Source: Parapristionchus giblindavisi
Lineage: Eukaryota; Nematoda; Chromadorea; Rhabditida; Diplogasteridae
Assembly: GCA_943737045.1 (NCBI GenBank)
Contig: CALSFV010000208.1
Coordinates: 496,001 to 560,000 of the forward strand
Length of the DNA: 64,000 nt
Reading direction: 5' to 3'
The translations under genes were made by a program, and so were the position numbers. Shown piece by piece: positions 1 to 15,500 of this stretch (the first letter of the stretch is position 1; each line of letters begins with the position of its first letter). The notes under the pieces are model-generated. The model was given only the letters and a program-made list of their open reading frames with translations, was not told where the DNA came from and did not search any database.

Positions 1-2607
<2,607 letters not shown>

Positions 2608-3898
2608 TCTTGAGAGAGATCCGTTACTTCGACCAAATCGTAGACGAAATCGTCAGAGATCAAAGTGATGGTACCTCCTGTAAGGGATGTACAATGACGT
2701 GAAACCAACAATGGGAAGGGGATGGTCGCGATGGTCATCGGACACGAAATGTATTATGAAATAGATAAGAATGTAGCAATATTGCATGAAAGCAACCACA
2801 ATAAACAACAAACAGCGAGCGAAATATGTTATTGTAAATGGTACAATGGGTTCTCTGGCAACACTTAATGGAGGGACAGTTCCGGATGCTAAAAAAGGTA
2901 TAATAATCAATTAATGAATGATGAATGATCAAAAACAAATGAATTGTGAGTCAGATGACAAAGTGGCAGGGGAACGGGCTCGAGATTTGAAAGAGGAAGG
3001 CAAGAGATGGAGGAAGGCGTTGCGGTCGCGCTACGCGTCGCGTGTGCTCTCCAACTAGGACCACTTGGAGGGACGTTCAAGTTCGGGTGTCCTGTTTACG
3101 GTACCGCCCCTGGTAAATATAGATTCTATGCTAATTTTTGCACCATTGTCTTATTCTTTCGATTATACACCATACAAAGGTGTGTCACCGTCGGAAACCC
3201 CAAAAGGGCTCATTCACCTATAGGAATACACGGGACTAATGGCCAATAGTTTAAAATAATTAATAATAAGTTTACATAATGCAAAAAATAAAGCAAAGAC
3301 AAAAACAAAGGTGAAAAATCTAATCAAAGTCATCAGGTAGGTAGTTATAATGCTGACCTAGTGAACACACCGTATATAAGAGCTATAGAAGAAAAGAAGC
3401 ATTCCTGAGTGGAACAGCCTTCTTGTTCATTGTCTACTGTGACTTTCAAGCCCTCATCCCATCAAGGTAAGACTAACGTGCACATCTTCCCGTGTTTACA
3501 ACACAAATTATTTATTCATATTCACCTCTTTTTATAACAACGCATTGAGCGACATGGCTCTACTCCGCGATATACTCACATACTTTCATTGTGATTAAAA
3601 GGAAGAATATATTGGGATCAACATATATTACTTAAGATCTTCTTCTAACACTGGTTTTAACAGAGATACACATTCCTGCAAACAGTTCATGCTCACTGTT
3701 TATTCATGATCTATATCCTTAATGTCTTTCTCGTCTCAAATAATGCTTCATTCATTGATACACAACGATAAACTCCAATATTCTTAACATTCTTATATGA
3801 TATCCATCTTACTTCTTCCGCGTCATCATTAATTCCGATTGTCATAACTTAAATAAGTAATAGAAAAAAACAGGGCCAGTTATAGGGGTTACTCCACC
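2608..3898. other. Divergent intergenic region between the USP7-like and NDUFS2 genes
   Basis: No convincing coding sequence. It should hold both promoters. A GC-rich stretch at 3005-3050 contains GCGTTGCGGTCGCG (3017-3030), the reverse complement of a motif found in intron 4 of both AT-hook/PWWP genes. A possible 5' non-coding exon of the downstream gene ends near 3466, where CATCAAG is followed by GTAAGAC. A run of A then CAG at about 3864-3873 could be a cis- or trans-splice acceptor about 25 bp before the gas-1 ATG. These transcript features are inferred from motifs only. Confidence 0.5.
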
Positions 3899-6800
3899 AT
3901 GGCGGCATCACGAGTTCGTCTACTTCTTCCCTCTACACGGGTCTCGTTGACTGCAGCTTCAACAGGAAATAAGCGACACTCACACACCATCTGGTATCCT
4001 GATGCAAAGTTCGAACGCGAATTCAAGGTAAGAGTAAACTGGATATTAATCTAATGTTATTATAATTCAATTTAACGTCTATTTTTGATTAGTAGAAGTC
4101 ATGTGTGAATGAAAATATTTTTCGGATAAATGAAAAAAAAGTAAATATTTAAAGTGTGTCGGTCGTTCTTATCGAAAAATACAAAACAATGTTACGTTTT
4201 CATTGTCTCGTTAAAAGAATCCATTATTTTTTCATAATAAAGTCTACTTTGCTTCTTTAGCGTATTGTATATATTCTCTTTTTCAACATTATCAAAATAC
4301 GTAGTATAATATAAAAAAGTAAGAATGATTCTGCCAATTTTTTGCTTGACAAGAATTGCAAAAATTTTCAAATACTCGGTCCTATATGTAGTATTTTGGA
4401 CAATGTTTAATCGGTGATGTAAGAATTCGTGAGAAACAAATGAATAGGGGATGTTCACAATAGTATTAATAATTAAACTATTTACATGATATTTGAATTG
4501 GTGGAAATTTAGTGAAAACTAAATAATGCATATGACAAAATTAAAAATGTTTTACTAAGCCAGTTATTATTAGTTAATTAATTTTGTTTAGGATCATGAG
4601 CATTTAATAATATCTGTATATTATTATTGAAATTTTAATAAATCTTTTTTCAATTAAAGACTGCTGGCACTCTCGGCAAATTGTGGAACACACCAACGAC
4701 CGAATATGATCAACAATTGGGCATGGATAAACTGCAGAAGCTGATGAACAGTGAACCTGTTATGAGCGATACCTTCGACGGAAAGAAGAGGTTTAAAAAA
4801 TATCAACCAATACCTTACAGTATCTAATATTAATTACAGAGAGAAAGTGCTGGAGAACATGATTCTCAACTTTGGTCCTCAGCATCCTGCTGCTCACGGA
4901 GTATTGAGACTCGTACTCAAACTTGAAGGAGAAGTAATTATTAATGATGTTTTAAATATCAAAATATCGATAATAAAAAATATCCATTATATTAAGGCAC
5001 ATTTACTCGATATTATGACATTTGCTATTATTATTTGCTATTATATTCCTTGTCCAGGTAGTAATCAAGGCCATCCCTCACATTGGACTGCTTCATCGTG
5101 CGACAGAAAAGCTCATTGAGAACAAGACGTACACTCAGGTATCATGGAAACCATATTGACATTATTCAAGTGGAAAATACATCACTTATTGGTAGTTAGG
5201 AAAATTATCTATCAATAATAAAAAAAAGTAAACGGATATAATGGGTAATCACTGAATGGTTAATTCTACCCAACTATGAACGGGTATTGACGTAGAAAAC
5301 ATATTTACATAATAGTTGCTGGGAGCATGATAAATGGATACACATCCATCAACTCGTAAATTTTCTTGACGTAAACATAAGAAAAAGATGGATGCAATAC
5401 TTGACAGTAATGAATATGATATAATCCACTACGGTAAAATTTATGACATGAACATGTCTATATATGAACGTCTGTACCTGATCGACAATATCTGGTCCCT
5501 CGACGGGTATCGTGCAGGAGTCATTCTTCTGCATTCATTAAATTAATACATGTACAATATCCAAGACCAACAAATCTACCACATTCTACATCCCGCATCG
5601 TAAACAATAAATCACATCAGCATCAGTGCTGTTATTGTTTCCTTGCTTAAACACATGTAATATGGCAAATACGCGTAAACAGCATTAACGGGTTTCACCA
5701 CTTATTGGTTTGATAATCCTTTTTCTAACTAAACAATTTATTTTGCTTGAAGTTGCTGAATACAGTAATACAAAACAAATCTTTATATATGACTAGAACG
5801 TAAACTCAATATTGTATCACAGTCGTTAATAGTACTCTTTCTCTTCAAGGCTCTTCCCTATATGGATCGTCTCGACTACGTCTCTATGATGTGCAATGAA
5901 CAAGCGTGGTCTCTATCCGTCGAGAAACTCCTGGGCATCGACATCCCTCCTCGTGCCAAGTATCTTAGAAGTAAGTTGTATTATATATTCAGAGCGATTA
6001 AAATTAGTACTTATATTACAAACGGCCTTTCGAACGAAACCACCTCATCTAGAATGATGATTTTTTTTATTTGTAAAATTACCAGCCACGTTATGTTCAC
6101 ATTACAAAAAAACGAAATCGTAAAAAAAACCAATCCTTCTCATATATTGTATATTAAAATACAAAGCCATAATAAAGACAGAGTGAGGAAGACCGAGAAA
6201 CTGCCATAATGTATTTTTAATCGACCTAGGTAGGTAGGAAATTGTATAATGGAAAATGGGAAAGTCGAGATCATGTAAAGTGTATGTTAAGCATAATTAA
6301 AACACTGCTGTCTTCGATACTTACCAGCAATGGGTGTTCGTGGAAGCGTACAAATATTTTAGTCACAAATGATATATCAATATGTAATTACTCCTCTTAC
6401 AGCTCTGTTCGGAGAGTTGACTCGGATCCAGAATCACATCATGGGTATCACCACACATGCCCTCGATATCGGAGCCATGACACCCTTCTTCTGGATGTTC
6501 GAAGGTAACTCTAACCGCTTTAATAATAAAACAATTTCCCTGTCCTATTCCTGTTCGACATGCCTGCCTTGGACCCCTCTCTTATATTTATACACACTAT
6601 GGTCACCTCTCTACTCTCTCTCATGTCTCTATTTCTCGTCTCTTCATCGGCCTTCTCTCTCTCCTTCATCGATCAACTAAACCGGTGAACGAGATAGAGA
6701 GAGCACGCCTGTGAGCATAGGTGAGAGAGGCCAGACAGTGAGAGGGGAGGGAAGAGTTGGTTGGACGTGTCCAGTGTGGTCTGCTATTGATCGTCATGCC

Positions 6801-9049
6801 CATCTTTGTATACAAAACTGTGGGAAGCTCATCAAGACTAAGAGACTAGAGCTACTTTTAATCGTATCCATCTAAGAAATCTATCAATGAGAGAGGAAAC
6901 CTTAAAGACAAGGAAGAAGAACACCTAATGAGTGAATGATATATAGATAGATAGAGTGACACTTTTCATTTCATACACATACAATCGATTATGTTTACGC
7001 GAGTGATACGTGTAAGGCTGCGCTGTTCAACCAATCACCAAAGTGTCACTACCTTATTGTTCCAATTTCAGAACGTGAGAAGCTTTTCGAGTTCTCCGAG
7101 CGTGTCTCGGGTGCGCGTATGCACGCCAACTATGTGAGACCAGGAGGAGTCGCGTGGGATATGCCCCTCGGAATGATGGACGATATCTATGACTGGTCCG
7201 AGTTGCAATTAATAATATTGGCACTCAACTGAAACAATATAGTATAGTTTGTTGTGTTCACGTATTTTTTTCAGGTGTGTCAAATTCCCTGAGCGTATCG
7301 ACGAACTCGAAGATATGCTGACCGAGAATCGAATCTGGAAGGCAAGAACCATCGATATTGGTAAGTCCATACAATTTGTTGTTTACATTACTATTATAGA
7401 AAAGTAAGGAGTTGCTAGAGTTGTTGGAGCTATTAAAGGTTATATTACTATTGCTCCAGCTGACATTGCTTTTTTTATCAAATTCAAAGCAATTCAGCTA
7501 AATATGTTTTACAACGTTTGCGTATATTTAGTACAAGCGATTGTTTAGGGCATTAAAATAAAAACAATATTCGCTTGGTTCTCTCATAGGTAAAAAAGGA
7601 CAAAATTATGGCGCATTGCAAGTGTAACCACTGTTGTCATCCAGAATTTCTCGCTACAAGTTGATTCGTTAGATCATTTAAAATCAATCATTTAACAAAC
7701 ACATTGTTAATTATGCGTGTCTATGTAATGTGCATTATCAGGTCTCGTCTCGGCCGCTGATGCTCTTAATTGGGGATTCACTGGTGTCATGGTGAGAGGA
7801 TCAGGAATCAAGCAAGACGTTAGAAAGAGTCAACCATACGATGCCTACGGCGATATGGAGTTTGATGTCCCCATTGGAACTAAAGGAGATTGCTACGATA
7901 GGTTTGATATTCATTTAGAATAATTTTGGCTTTATGTAGATGTGTTGAGCTTCTAAAAATACTTTGCCATGAACTGCTGCACTATTTATTGTCTCCTATT
8001 TATTGGCTTCCTTGATTTTTTTGTTGCGACGTAAAGTTCTAGTCATCGTAATGATCTCCTCTTGTAGATACCTTTGCCGTGTAGAGGAGATGCGTCAGTC
8101 CCTGCGCATTGTTCATCAGTGCTTGAACAATATGCCCAAGGGAGAGATCAAGGTTGATGATCACAAGATTGTTCCACCCAAGAGAGCCGAGATGAAGGTA
8201 CTGTATTTTCCCCGTATCAATTTTTAAGCTTACAATTGAATATTTAATTTCAGGACAGCATGGAATCTCTGATTCACCACTTTAAATTCTTCACAGAAGG
8301 ATTCCAAGTGAGCACCATTTCATATTATTTCCATATTAAGATTATGCGGCATTCAGGTTCCTCCTGGCGCTTCTTATGTCCCCATCGAGGCACCAAAGGG
8401 AGAGTTCGGAGTGTACATTGTTGCCGACGGAACCAGCAAACCCTACAGGTGCAGTGGGCAAATGTCTTAATCCTATTTAATGTCTAACGGAGAATTTTCT
8501 CTCTTAAAAATTTTCTCTCTTATTCCTTTATAATTTTTTTATAATGTTGACACTTAAATATGGTGTTTATAACATTGGTAAAGTATATTGTTATTGGTAT
8601 ATTGGTAAAGTGAATACGGAAGTAGGTATATCCATCCCCATTGATAATTAGCACCTTCATACATGAAGCATAAGCATTAATTACTGAGATGAGTAATGTA
8701 TTTGCTCCTGCGTTGTGACACGTGATAGTTTCTCTCACGATTGTCCGTATATTTTTCTATGTTGTCGACAAGAACAAGAACAATTTTTTTAAACGAGCAA
8801 GAATAGATATGCTTCGTATTGCTTCATATTCTTAGGTCCGAGTAGGGAAATGCATTGAAAAATAGCTTCAATCATCACCGATTATTTTACGATCGTTTAG
8901 TGATTTATGGTGATTTCAGAGCCTACATTCGTGCACCTGGATTCGCCCATCTCGCTGCCATCCACGACGTGTGTTACATGTCGCTCATCGCTGACGTCGT
9001 AGCTGTCATCGGAACCATGGACATTGTATTCGGAGAAGTCGATCGATAG
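3899..9049 (+). CDS. gas-1: NADH:ubiquinone oxidoreductase 49-kDa subunit (NDUFS2), complete
   Basis: Core peripheral-arm subunit of mitochondrial complex I, which helps form the ubiquinone-reduction pocket. Thirteen exons: 3899-4027, 4660-4790, 4840-4933, 5058-5138, 5850-5970, 6403-6504, 7072-7195, 7275-7360, 7742-7901, 8068-8197, 8254-8307, 8357-8448 and 8920-9049. All phases agree and give 477 aa, the usual family length. The N-terminus is Arg/Ser/Thr-rich with few acids, as expected for a mitochondrial presequence. Family blocks in order are [117 protein letters not shown], and the C-terminal DIVFGEVDR. The start is the first ATG before the presequence. Introns ending at 4659 and 5849 use AAG rather than the usual CAG/TAG. 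C. elegans has two close paralogues, so the exact symbol is a best guess. Confidence 0.95.
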
Positions 9050-9529
9050 ATCGATATGCTCCACCCCGTTTTGATCCCAGTAGAATCGAGAGTATATACG
9101 CTATCATTCATCGTTTAAGAGTAAAGATATTCGATACCTTGCTTGCTGTATTATGTCTGATCATACGCGTCACAAACGCTAGCGATACCTAATCGCGTTA
9201 TACATTACGTCCCATTCATGTATGGTTATGAGAGTGAGGTAGGTAGAGTAAGCGCTCTGACCTGGCCGACTCGTAGCGCTCCCCCGATCCCTTACCACTC
9301 CCACACTCTCCATCCCTTCCCTTCCCTTCCCTTTCTTTCTCTCCCATATCTCTCACCCCCTAGCACTCTCTCCTATCCACTCTCTCTATGCACATTCATT
9401 CAATCATTAGCCCTAGTTCACCCCTCTTCCTATCCATTCCCTAACTCCTTTCTCAATCAATATTTGATCCTTTGCAGACATCTACTTGTCTCTGGCTGTG
9501 ATTGCGTGGGAATAGGCCTCTGCGCAAGT
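9050..9529 (+). other. Intergenic gap between gas-1 and the first AT-hook/PWWP gene
   Basis: The 480 bp are pyrimidine-rich (C/T tracts at 9300-9450) and contain no gene I can support. The reading frame that runs through part of it (from 9218) is not exon-like before 9530. The candidate splice acceptor at 9471-9477 is listed separately. Confidence 0.5.
9471..9477 (+). promoter_or_regulatory. Candidate trans-splice acceptor (TTTGCAG) for the first AT-hook/PWWP gene
   Basis: TTTGCAG after a T/C-rich tract, 53 nt before the chosen ATG and about 420 bp after the gas-1 stop on the same strand. In nematodes such a site can receive a spliced leader, and the spacing would allow an operon. Inferred only; an ordinary 5'-UTR intron is equally possible. 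Confidence 0.35.
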
Positions 9530-12500
9530 ATGGAGGACGAAGATGGCCCTCCTCCTGATTGTCGTCCACTAACTCAACAAGATGAACTACTAATCAAGGA
9601 ACACATGGAGAAGTTCGCCAATTACTTTGACGAGGCGACAGATGGTATGTTGTTTTTTCCTTCTATTATTGGTATTGTGCAAGTCATGTAGCCTTGAAAG
9701 CCGTGTCTGCGAGATTTAAATGATGTAGTAGAAAGAATTCTGGTACTCAAGGCAGTCAATTTAATGTGAAGTATACTATGAAAAAAACGATGTACTATAT
9801 TAATTTAATATAACATGCAATTTGTTCTTGTGTATATTATCATTATTATTATTTTCATTTTATTATTATTATTATTTTGTAAATATTTGCAGTGTGGACG
9901 GTAGAATTCGCGAAGGACAACGATCTCTTCAAGGAGGGATCATTCGCATTCCTCAAGAATCATGTCAAGTGCACAATGACAAATGACTTCGAATCATCCC
10001 AATTCCTCATAACACTAAAGTGCTGGTACGCCAATTTATACTCCGCTTTATGAAATATTGCTTTGGGTGTTGCGATTTTAATCGACCTGTTAAAACTCGT
10101 CGCCCATGGTTACAAATAGCTGAATTACATTATTAAGCTGGCGGTATTCCTTTGGATATGTTCCGTTTAATCACAAACGTAGTGCTCATACCAACATTTC
10201 TGCCGTTCATCGCTCGTGTGGCGGATCTAGAACACGAATAATCTCCAATTTTTCCCGCATTCTTTACGTCGGTTTGAGATGAGCTCGAAATCGTTCTTAT
10301 GCTACCTCCGCAGGATCTTAATCACCATTAGGAACATAGATTTTTCTTTGCTGAAAACTCATCTTCAAAGAATAGACGTGGGTTAGATAAAACTAACATC
10401 ATGACAGAGTGTTGTGCGCATCATGGCTCAGCTTAATCAATCAATTAATTGATTGTAATTCTTGAGTTGCAGGGAAACACATCGTCTGCCAAAGCTAGTG
10501 AAGCTCCTCTTGAAACGTCTCCATCAGAGGATGCCTGAACTGATCGCTAATCTGTCTCCATTTGGACATCCATTAGATATCACTCTTCCACGGGCTGATA
10601 CTCCTCGTGTCATTGAGAGGGTATGTCGATCGTTCTTACACATATCGTTCTTACACATCTTCTCAAAAAATATATATAATACACTGAATACCGTTATTTT
10701 TTTGGCCAAGAAACGATAAATTGTTATTCTCATTATTATATTAGAAATGAATACAATATCACCATGACTCATATTTTTTCGATGAATTCTTCTATCAAAT
10801 ATGAAATCTATCTACTAAGCCGTTTGCTCGGCCTAGGACCATCTTGAGCTATTTCCACACAAATAATTATCTTTGTTTCGCAGTTCATCGTTCCCCCTGG
10901 CACCAAGATCTACGATGGCCCAGAGTATACAGTTCATCTCGGAGATCCGATTGACTCTGAGCTGTTGCCTTCCGGAGAGCCTGGAGCGCGGTCGTTTGAC
11001 AGGAGCGAACCCACGGATCACATCCTGCAGCACGCACAACAGAATCGGTACGCGATATTTTAACTATATGCAAAATCATTTATATACCAATATTTATATA
11101 CAAAATTTATAGTGTTGTATGCCAAAATTACAAAACAGTCGATAGGGCGATGTTGCCATGAGATGGAGTATTCTCATCCATCTTTAAATTATTTTTCTTA
11201 TGTCTTCTTTCTTCAGTTATTCTCGTACATACTAGTGAGATTGGATGAGGACCCATCCATTCACGAATTTTGAGACAATTCATTAAGTTTTGATCGAAGT
11301 AACATTCATATGAATCTACACAACCAACGTGCAGAACTTTGTTCTTGGCGAGGATATTGCTAAGCTGTTTTCTTTCGATCAGTGAAGTCTATGCAACATA
11401 CACGATCACCACTTAGAGTTCCTCATTTGGAGTCATATTATGCATCTCTTTCTAAAATAATATTGCTACTGTATTAGATGTCGCGTGAGCTAGACGTGCA
11501 CACTCAACGCGACCGCAACGCGTGAGAGTGTGTGGGAAGGTGCGAGGGCACAGAGATAGAGAGAGTGGAGAACGTAAAGATAGATCGATGGTTACATATA
11601 TACATTGAATGCTAGCTTACCTAAATGAGGACTTTGAAGTCATTACATTTTATCATGACAATGATTCATAAAAGTATTACAGTGCCTCTGTCAAGAAGGA
11701 GATCTCAGAAGAACCAAACAGTGTCCAGCAATCACAGCAGCGGAAGTCGCACAGGGAAAGTACTATGGATAGTGCCGAATCGAATGTATCTGACGATAGG
11801 AAAGAGTAAGAGGCTAAATATTTTGACTGTGTGTGATTTTTCTGATTCTAGCACTGAAATGAAATATGAATCAATTCCGTCTACCTTCACCAGCCCCGCA
11901 AAGGAGCTCATTATTAACAAAATAAGAATTCAAAGGACACCGAAGCTTAGAGTTCTACATCTGGATGATCAACAGTCATCGTAAGTCCAAATTATGCTGT
12001 TAATATCTTAATTTCATTTTGCCTGTTATAGGAATAACGCTGTTGCTGAAGAGGAGAAAGACGAGAGTGACGTTGCTCCTCAAGTAGATAAATATGAACG
12101 AACACTAAATGAAATGGAGTGAGTAATCATACATTTATTTTGTCTTCATCCATGCACTATTTTCTTTTCTGGTCTTTGTCATATTCTTCCTTGAGTCCAA
12201 AGATTGACTATCATTGAATGTTTGGTTATATTGTAATATTTGCAGGCCCAGAAAGAGAGGTCGTCCATCGAAAGCACAGATCGCAGCTCGCCAATCATTT
12301 GATGGAACTAGAGACGAAAGAAGACGAAGAAAGAGAAATCGAGAATCGATCATAAGTGGATATAGTACACCTAAGCTGACAGAGGCTAACGAATCAGAAG
12401 AAGGAGATTCCATTACTCCTCCTCCCGTCTTGGAAGCTATGGTTAGTTTGGAAGCATGGAATTAAATATTAACAAGGTTGTGACGGATTCCGACTCTTTA

Positions 12501-15500
12501 CCGCTCGATATTATTATACCAAAGTTATTTCATGATATTATTTTCATTATGATTACCAATTAACTTTCAGACTTCAACAGACGGTATGCCTACGTTGGAA
12601 ATGGAATTCTCTCCCACTATCACTCTATCTAACACGTCTACGGATAATTCTGAGGAAGGGGAGGACGTAATTACTGTATCGAGTCGTCGCTCCACGAGGA
12701 GATTTGCACCACAAGAGGTTTTAAAAAAAATATTACTATTCTCTATACAATGATCACTTGCATACATTTGCATGATTTGCAAATTCACTATTTGTTTTAT
12801 TTAAATTTCTTTCTGCGGAGCGATTTGTTTGTCTATTCTCTATTAAGTCACCCTTTCATTTTCCATTTTTGCTGCCTTTCTAACTGCGGCACGGTTGGTT
12901 TTACTATTCTCTCTCCTTTTGCCTGCCCCTCCCTCCGCTGTTAGACTTTAATAATACTTTACTAGTAGGAAACATATCATATTCCATTGATCACTATTGA
13001 ACTACACTAAATGAGAGTAACAATCGTCCCTTACATTAATAATTCAGAAGTGGATCGACTCGACGAAGCAATCATCGCGAGAGCACAAGCGACTGCACGT
13101 TCCACTTCATCTATTGGAGCCTGGACCGTCCACTCAACCCTCTTCTCGACTGACCGATTCGATCGGACTCGATAATCAACCCGGTCCTTCTCGCCTAATG
13201 GATTTCCCAGACGAAAGGGCGTATCCCATCCACAAGAAGCAAGTTCGTGCTCGTCGATCAATCGATTTTGAATCGAGTATTGATCCTTCTACAATTAGTG
13301 AGAAGGTAGGTACTTTTTAACTCATGTTCTCATTGTTAACTAGAATATGTACGCGCCTGTGACAATCTTGGCACATTAAGGAACGGTACAATTAGATCTA
13401 TAGATGGTGCTTTGCAAACCTTTTTAAATCAATTCAAATTCAGACATTAACGGAGAGGTTATTTGGAGGATACTACGAGGAGTTTTGCAAGCCTGATCCG
13501 ACTGCATTGGTATGTAGGATAGCTTCCTTTTAAATTTTGTAATTGATATTATTATGACTAAAATAATTGCTTAATGTATAATAATATCAATTACAGAGTA
13601 AGGTTCGACTGCCGGTTGGGGTGAAATCGACGACAAAGGCGGATAATCAACTTGATTTCAATGAGATCCAATCAGTGAATCGACGAACGACAAAGGGTCA
13701 TTTGTACATGTCAATGGAGTGTGTAATGGCACGATATCATGTACTCATGGCTTCGCGATCACGACTCTTTCGAGTGGGAAATGTACAGAAAGTGGTGAGT
13801 TAACATAGTAACCCCGACAACATATGTCGTATTTTTCAAACCCGTAACGATTTCAAAAGGAACGTATCGAAGTGTTGCGAGAACTGTGCCACCTAAATTA
13901 ATTCTAAAATCATTGCAGCTCGATGAGGATGCTCTGAGAGACCTTGGGAAGAAGGAAAGATGTCTTCAGAGCGAAGCGAGATGGGACGCCTTGGTGACGA
14001 AAATGCATCGACAAACACTGTCAACGGAAGATGTTCGATCTCTCCGTTACATGATCCAGATGAGGGACGATATCGAAGTGGGAAGAATACGAGTAATCCT
14101 TCATAGTCTCCATGGCGATGAAATCGAGAAGGAAAGGAGGGCAGCCCTACCACACAGACAAGAAGAAGAGGCGGAAGATGATGAGGACGAACAGACCCCT
14201 CATGATTCCAATATCGAAACACAAGAAAGAGGACTACCCTCGCAAGTTGAAATCAAGCATGTATATAACACAACTAAGTAAGTCGACACTTCAATTACCT
14301 TAATGAGCCCGTTTCTTTACAGTTTCTCAGCACAATACGGTCGATGGAGCGAGTTCTATGAGAGCCTTCTGTCAGACATACCGGTATAGTGCACAAATAA
14401 TTATTAATTTGTTATAGTTATAAATAATTTCAGTGTAAGGAATGGGCGAAGCGACCTGAGATCCAACCGACCAAGTCTGGATTGATCCTTCTCGAGAGCG
14501 GTTCTGATGTTCGAGTTGCTGATAATCGACTGGTAAGTGCAATTGAAGATATGTGCCATTAAAGATTCGAGACATTTTAGAGTAAATTTCATTCGATTCA
14601 CGATCTTCACAACCATAAGGAATTCGGAGTGGGTGACGTCGTGTGGGCCAAGTTCCAGAGTGATTACTGGCCAGGATACGTTCAAGGATATGTGCCAGCA
14701 AGGGATCTTGAAGGAGACAAGAAAACTGACGTTGTAAGTCGAACTGGTTTCAGTCAGATATTATACTTGCGATGGTTCGCTACTGAAAAAGTAAAAATGA
14801 AATACTTTTTATCCGGAAACTGCGGCAATAGTGATTGTTGTTCTTGTTTTTAAATACTAATTATAATAATTTAATTTAATTTCAGGTTATGATAAGATGG
14901 ACATCCGATGAGTGTTCGTTCAGTTATGTCTGCTACGCTGAAGTCTTCCACTTCGATATGTACTTCGCCCCATTGTAAGTTTCGCCTTCGACTAATCAGT
15001 CAATGAATTGTCTCTATTGCAGATTCAATCCCTCGAAGCCCGATAAGAACTACGCCGTTTCCGTCGCTGAAGCGATCAAAATGTATGGACGATGCGGATA
15101 CTACGAGAAGTGAGCATATTTGCATTAGTTCATTTTCGTTCCACCTGAAACTTTGTACTAGCAGCTATAGTGCAAAGGAAAAGTACTGCATAGACTGCGG
15201 AACCCGTCGGAGCCAGTTGACAAGGGCTCCAATCAATTAGTTGTATTGTATAATAATTAGTACAATGTGTTAATCAATATAATTAGTTAAAATTAGTTGT
15301 GATTCTCTCGCAAATCTGTTTGACAGGTATATCACGCGGAATGTGTACCTGCTCTTGAAGAAGAATGGTTGCAATCTTTCGTCGGTTCCTCCTGAAGAAC
15401 TGCAACGAATCAATGACAATGTCAAGACTCCCATCTCCAAGGAACAGGTAATTACATTAAAACAGTTACTTTTAACCAATGCCGTTAACATTTCTTCGCT

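Noticed and set aside
3007..3249. 80-codon plus-strand frame in the divergent promoter region
   Set aside because: Ala/Gly/Val-rich translation of the GC-rich motif area; no homology and no splice context.
13893..14222. 109-codon minus-strand frame
   Set aside because: Antisense shadow of exon 13 of paralogue A.
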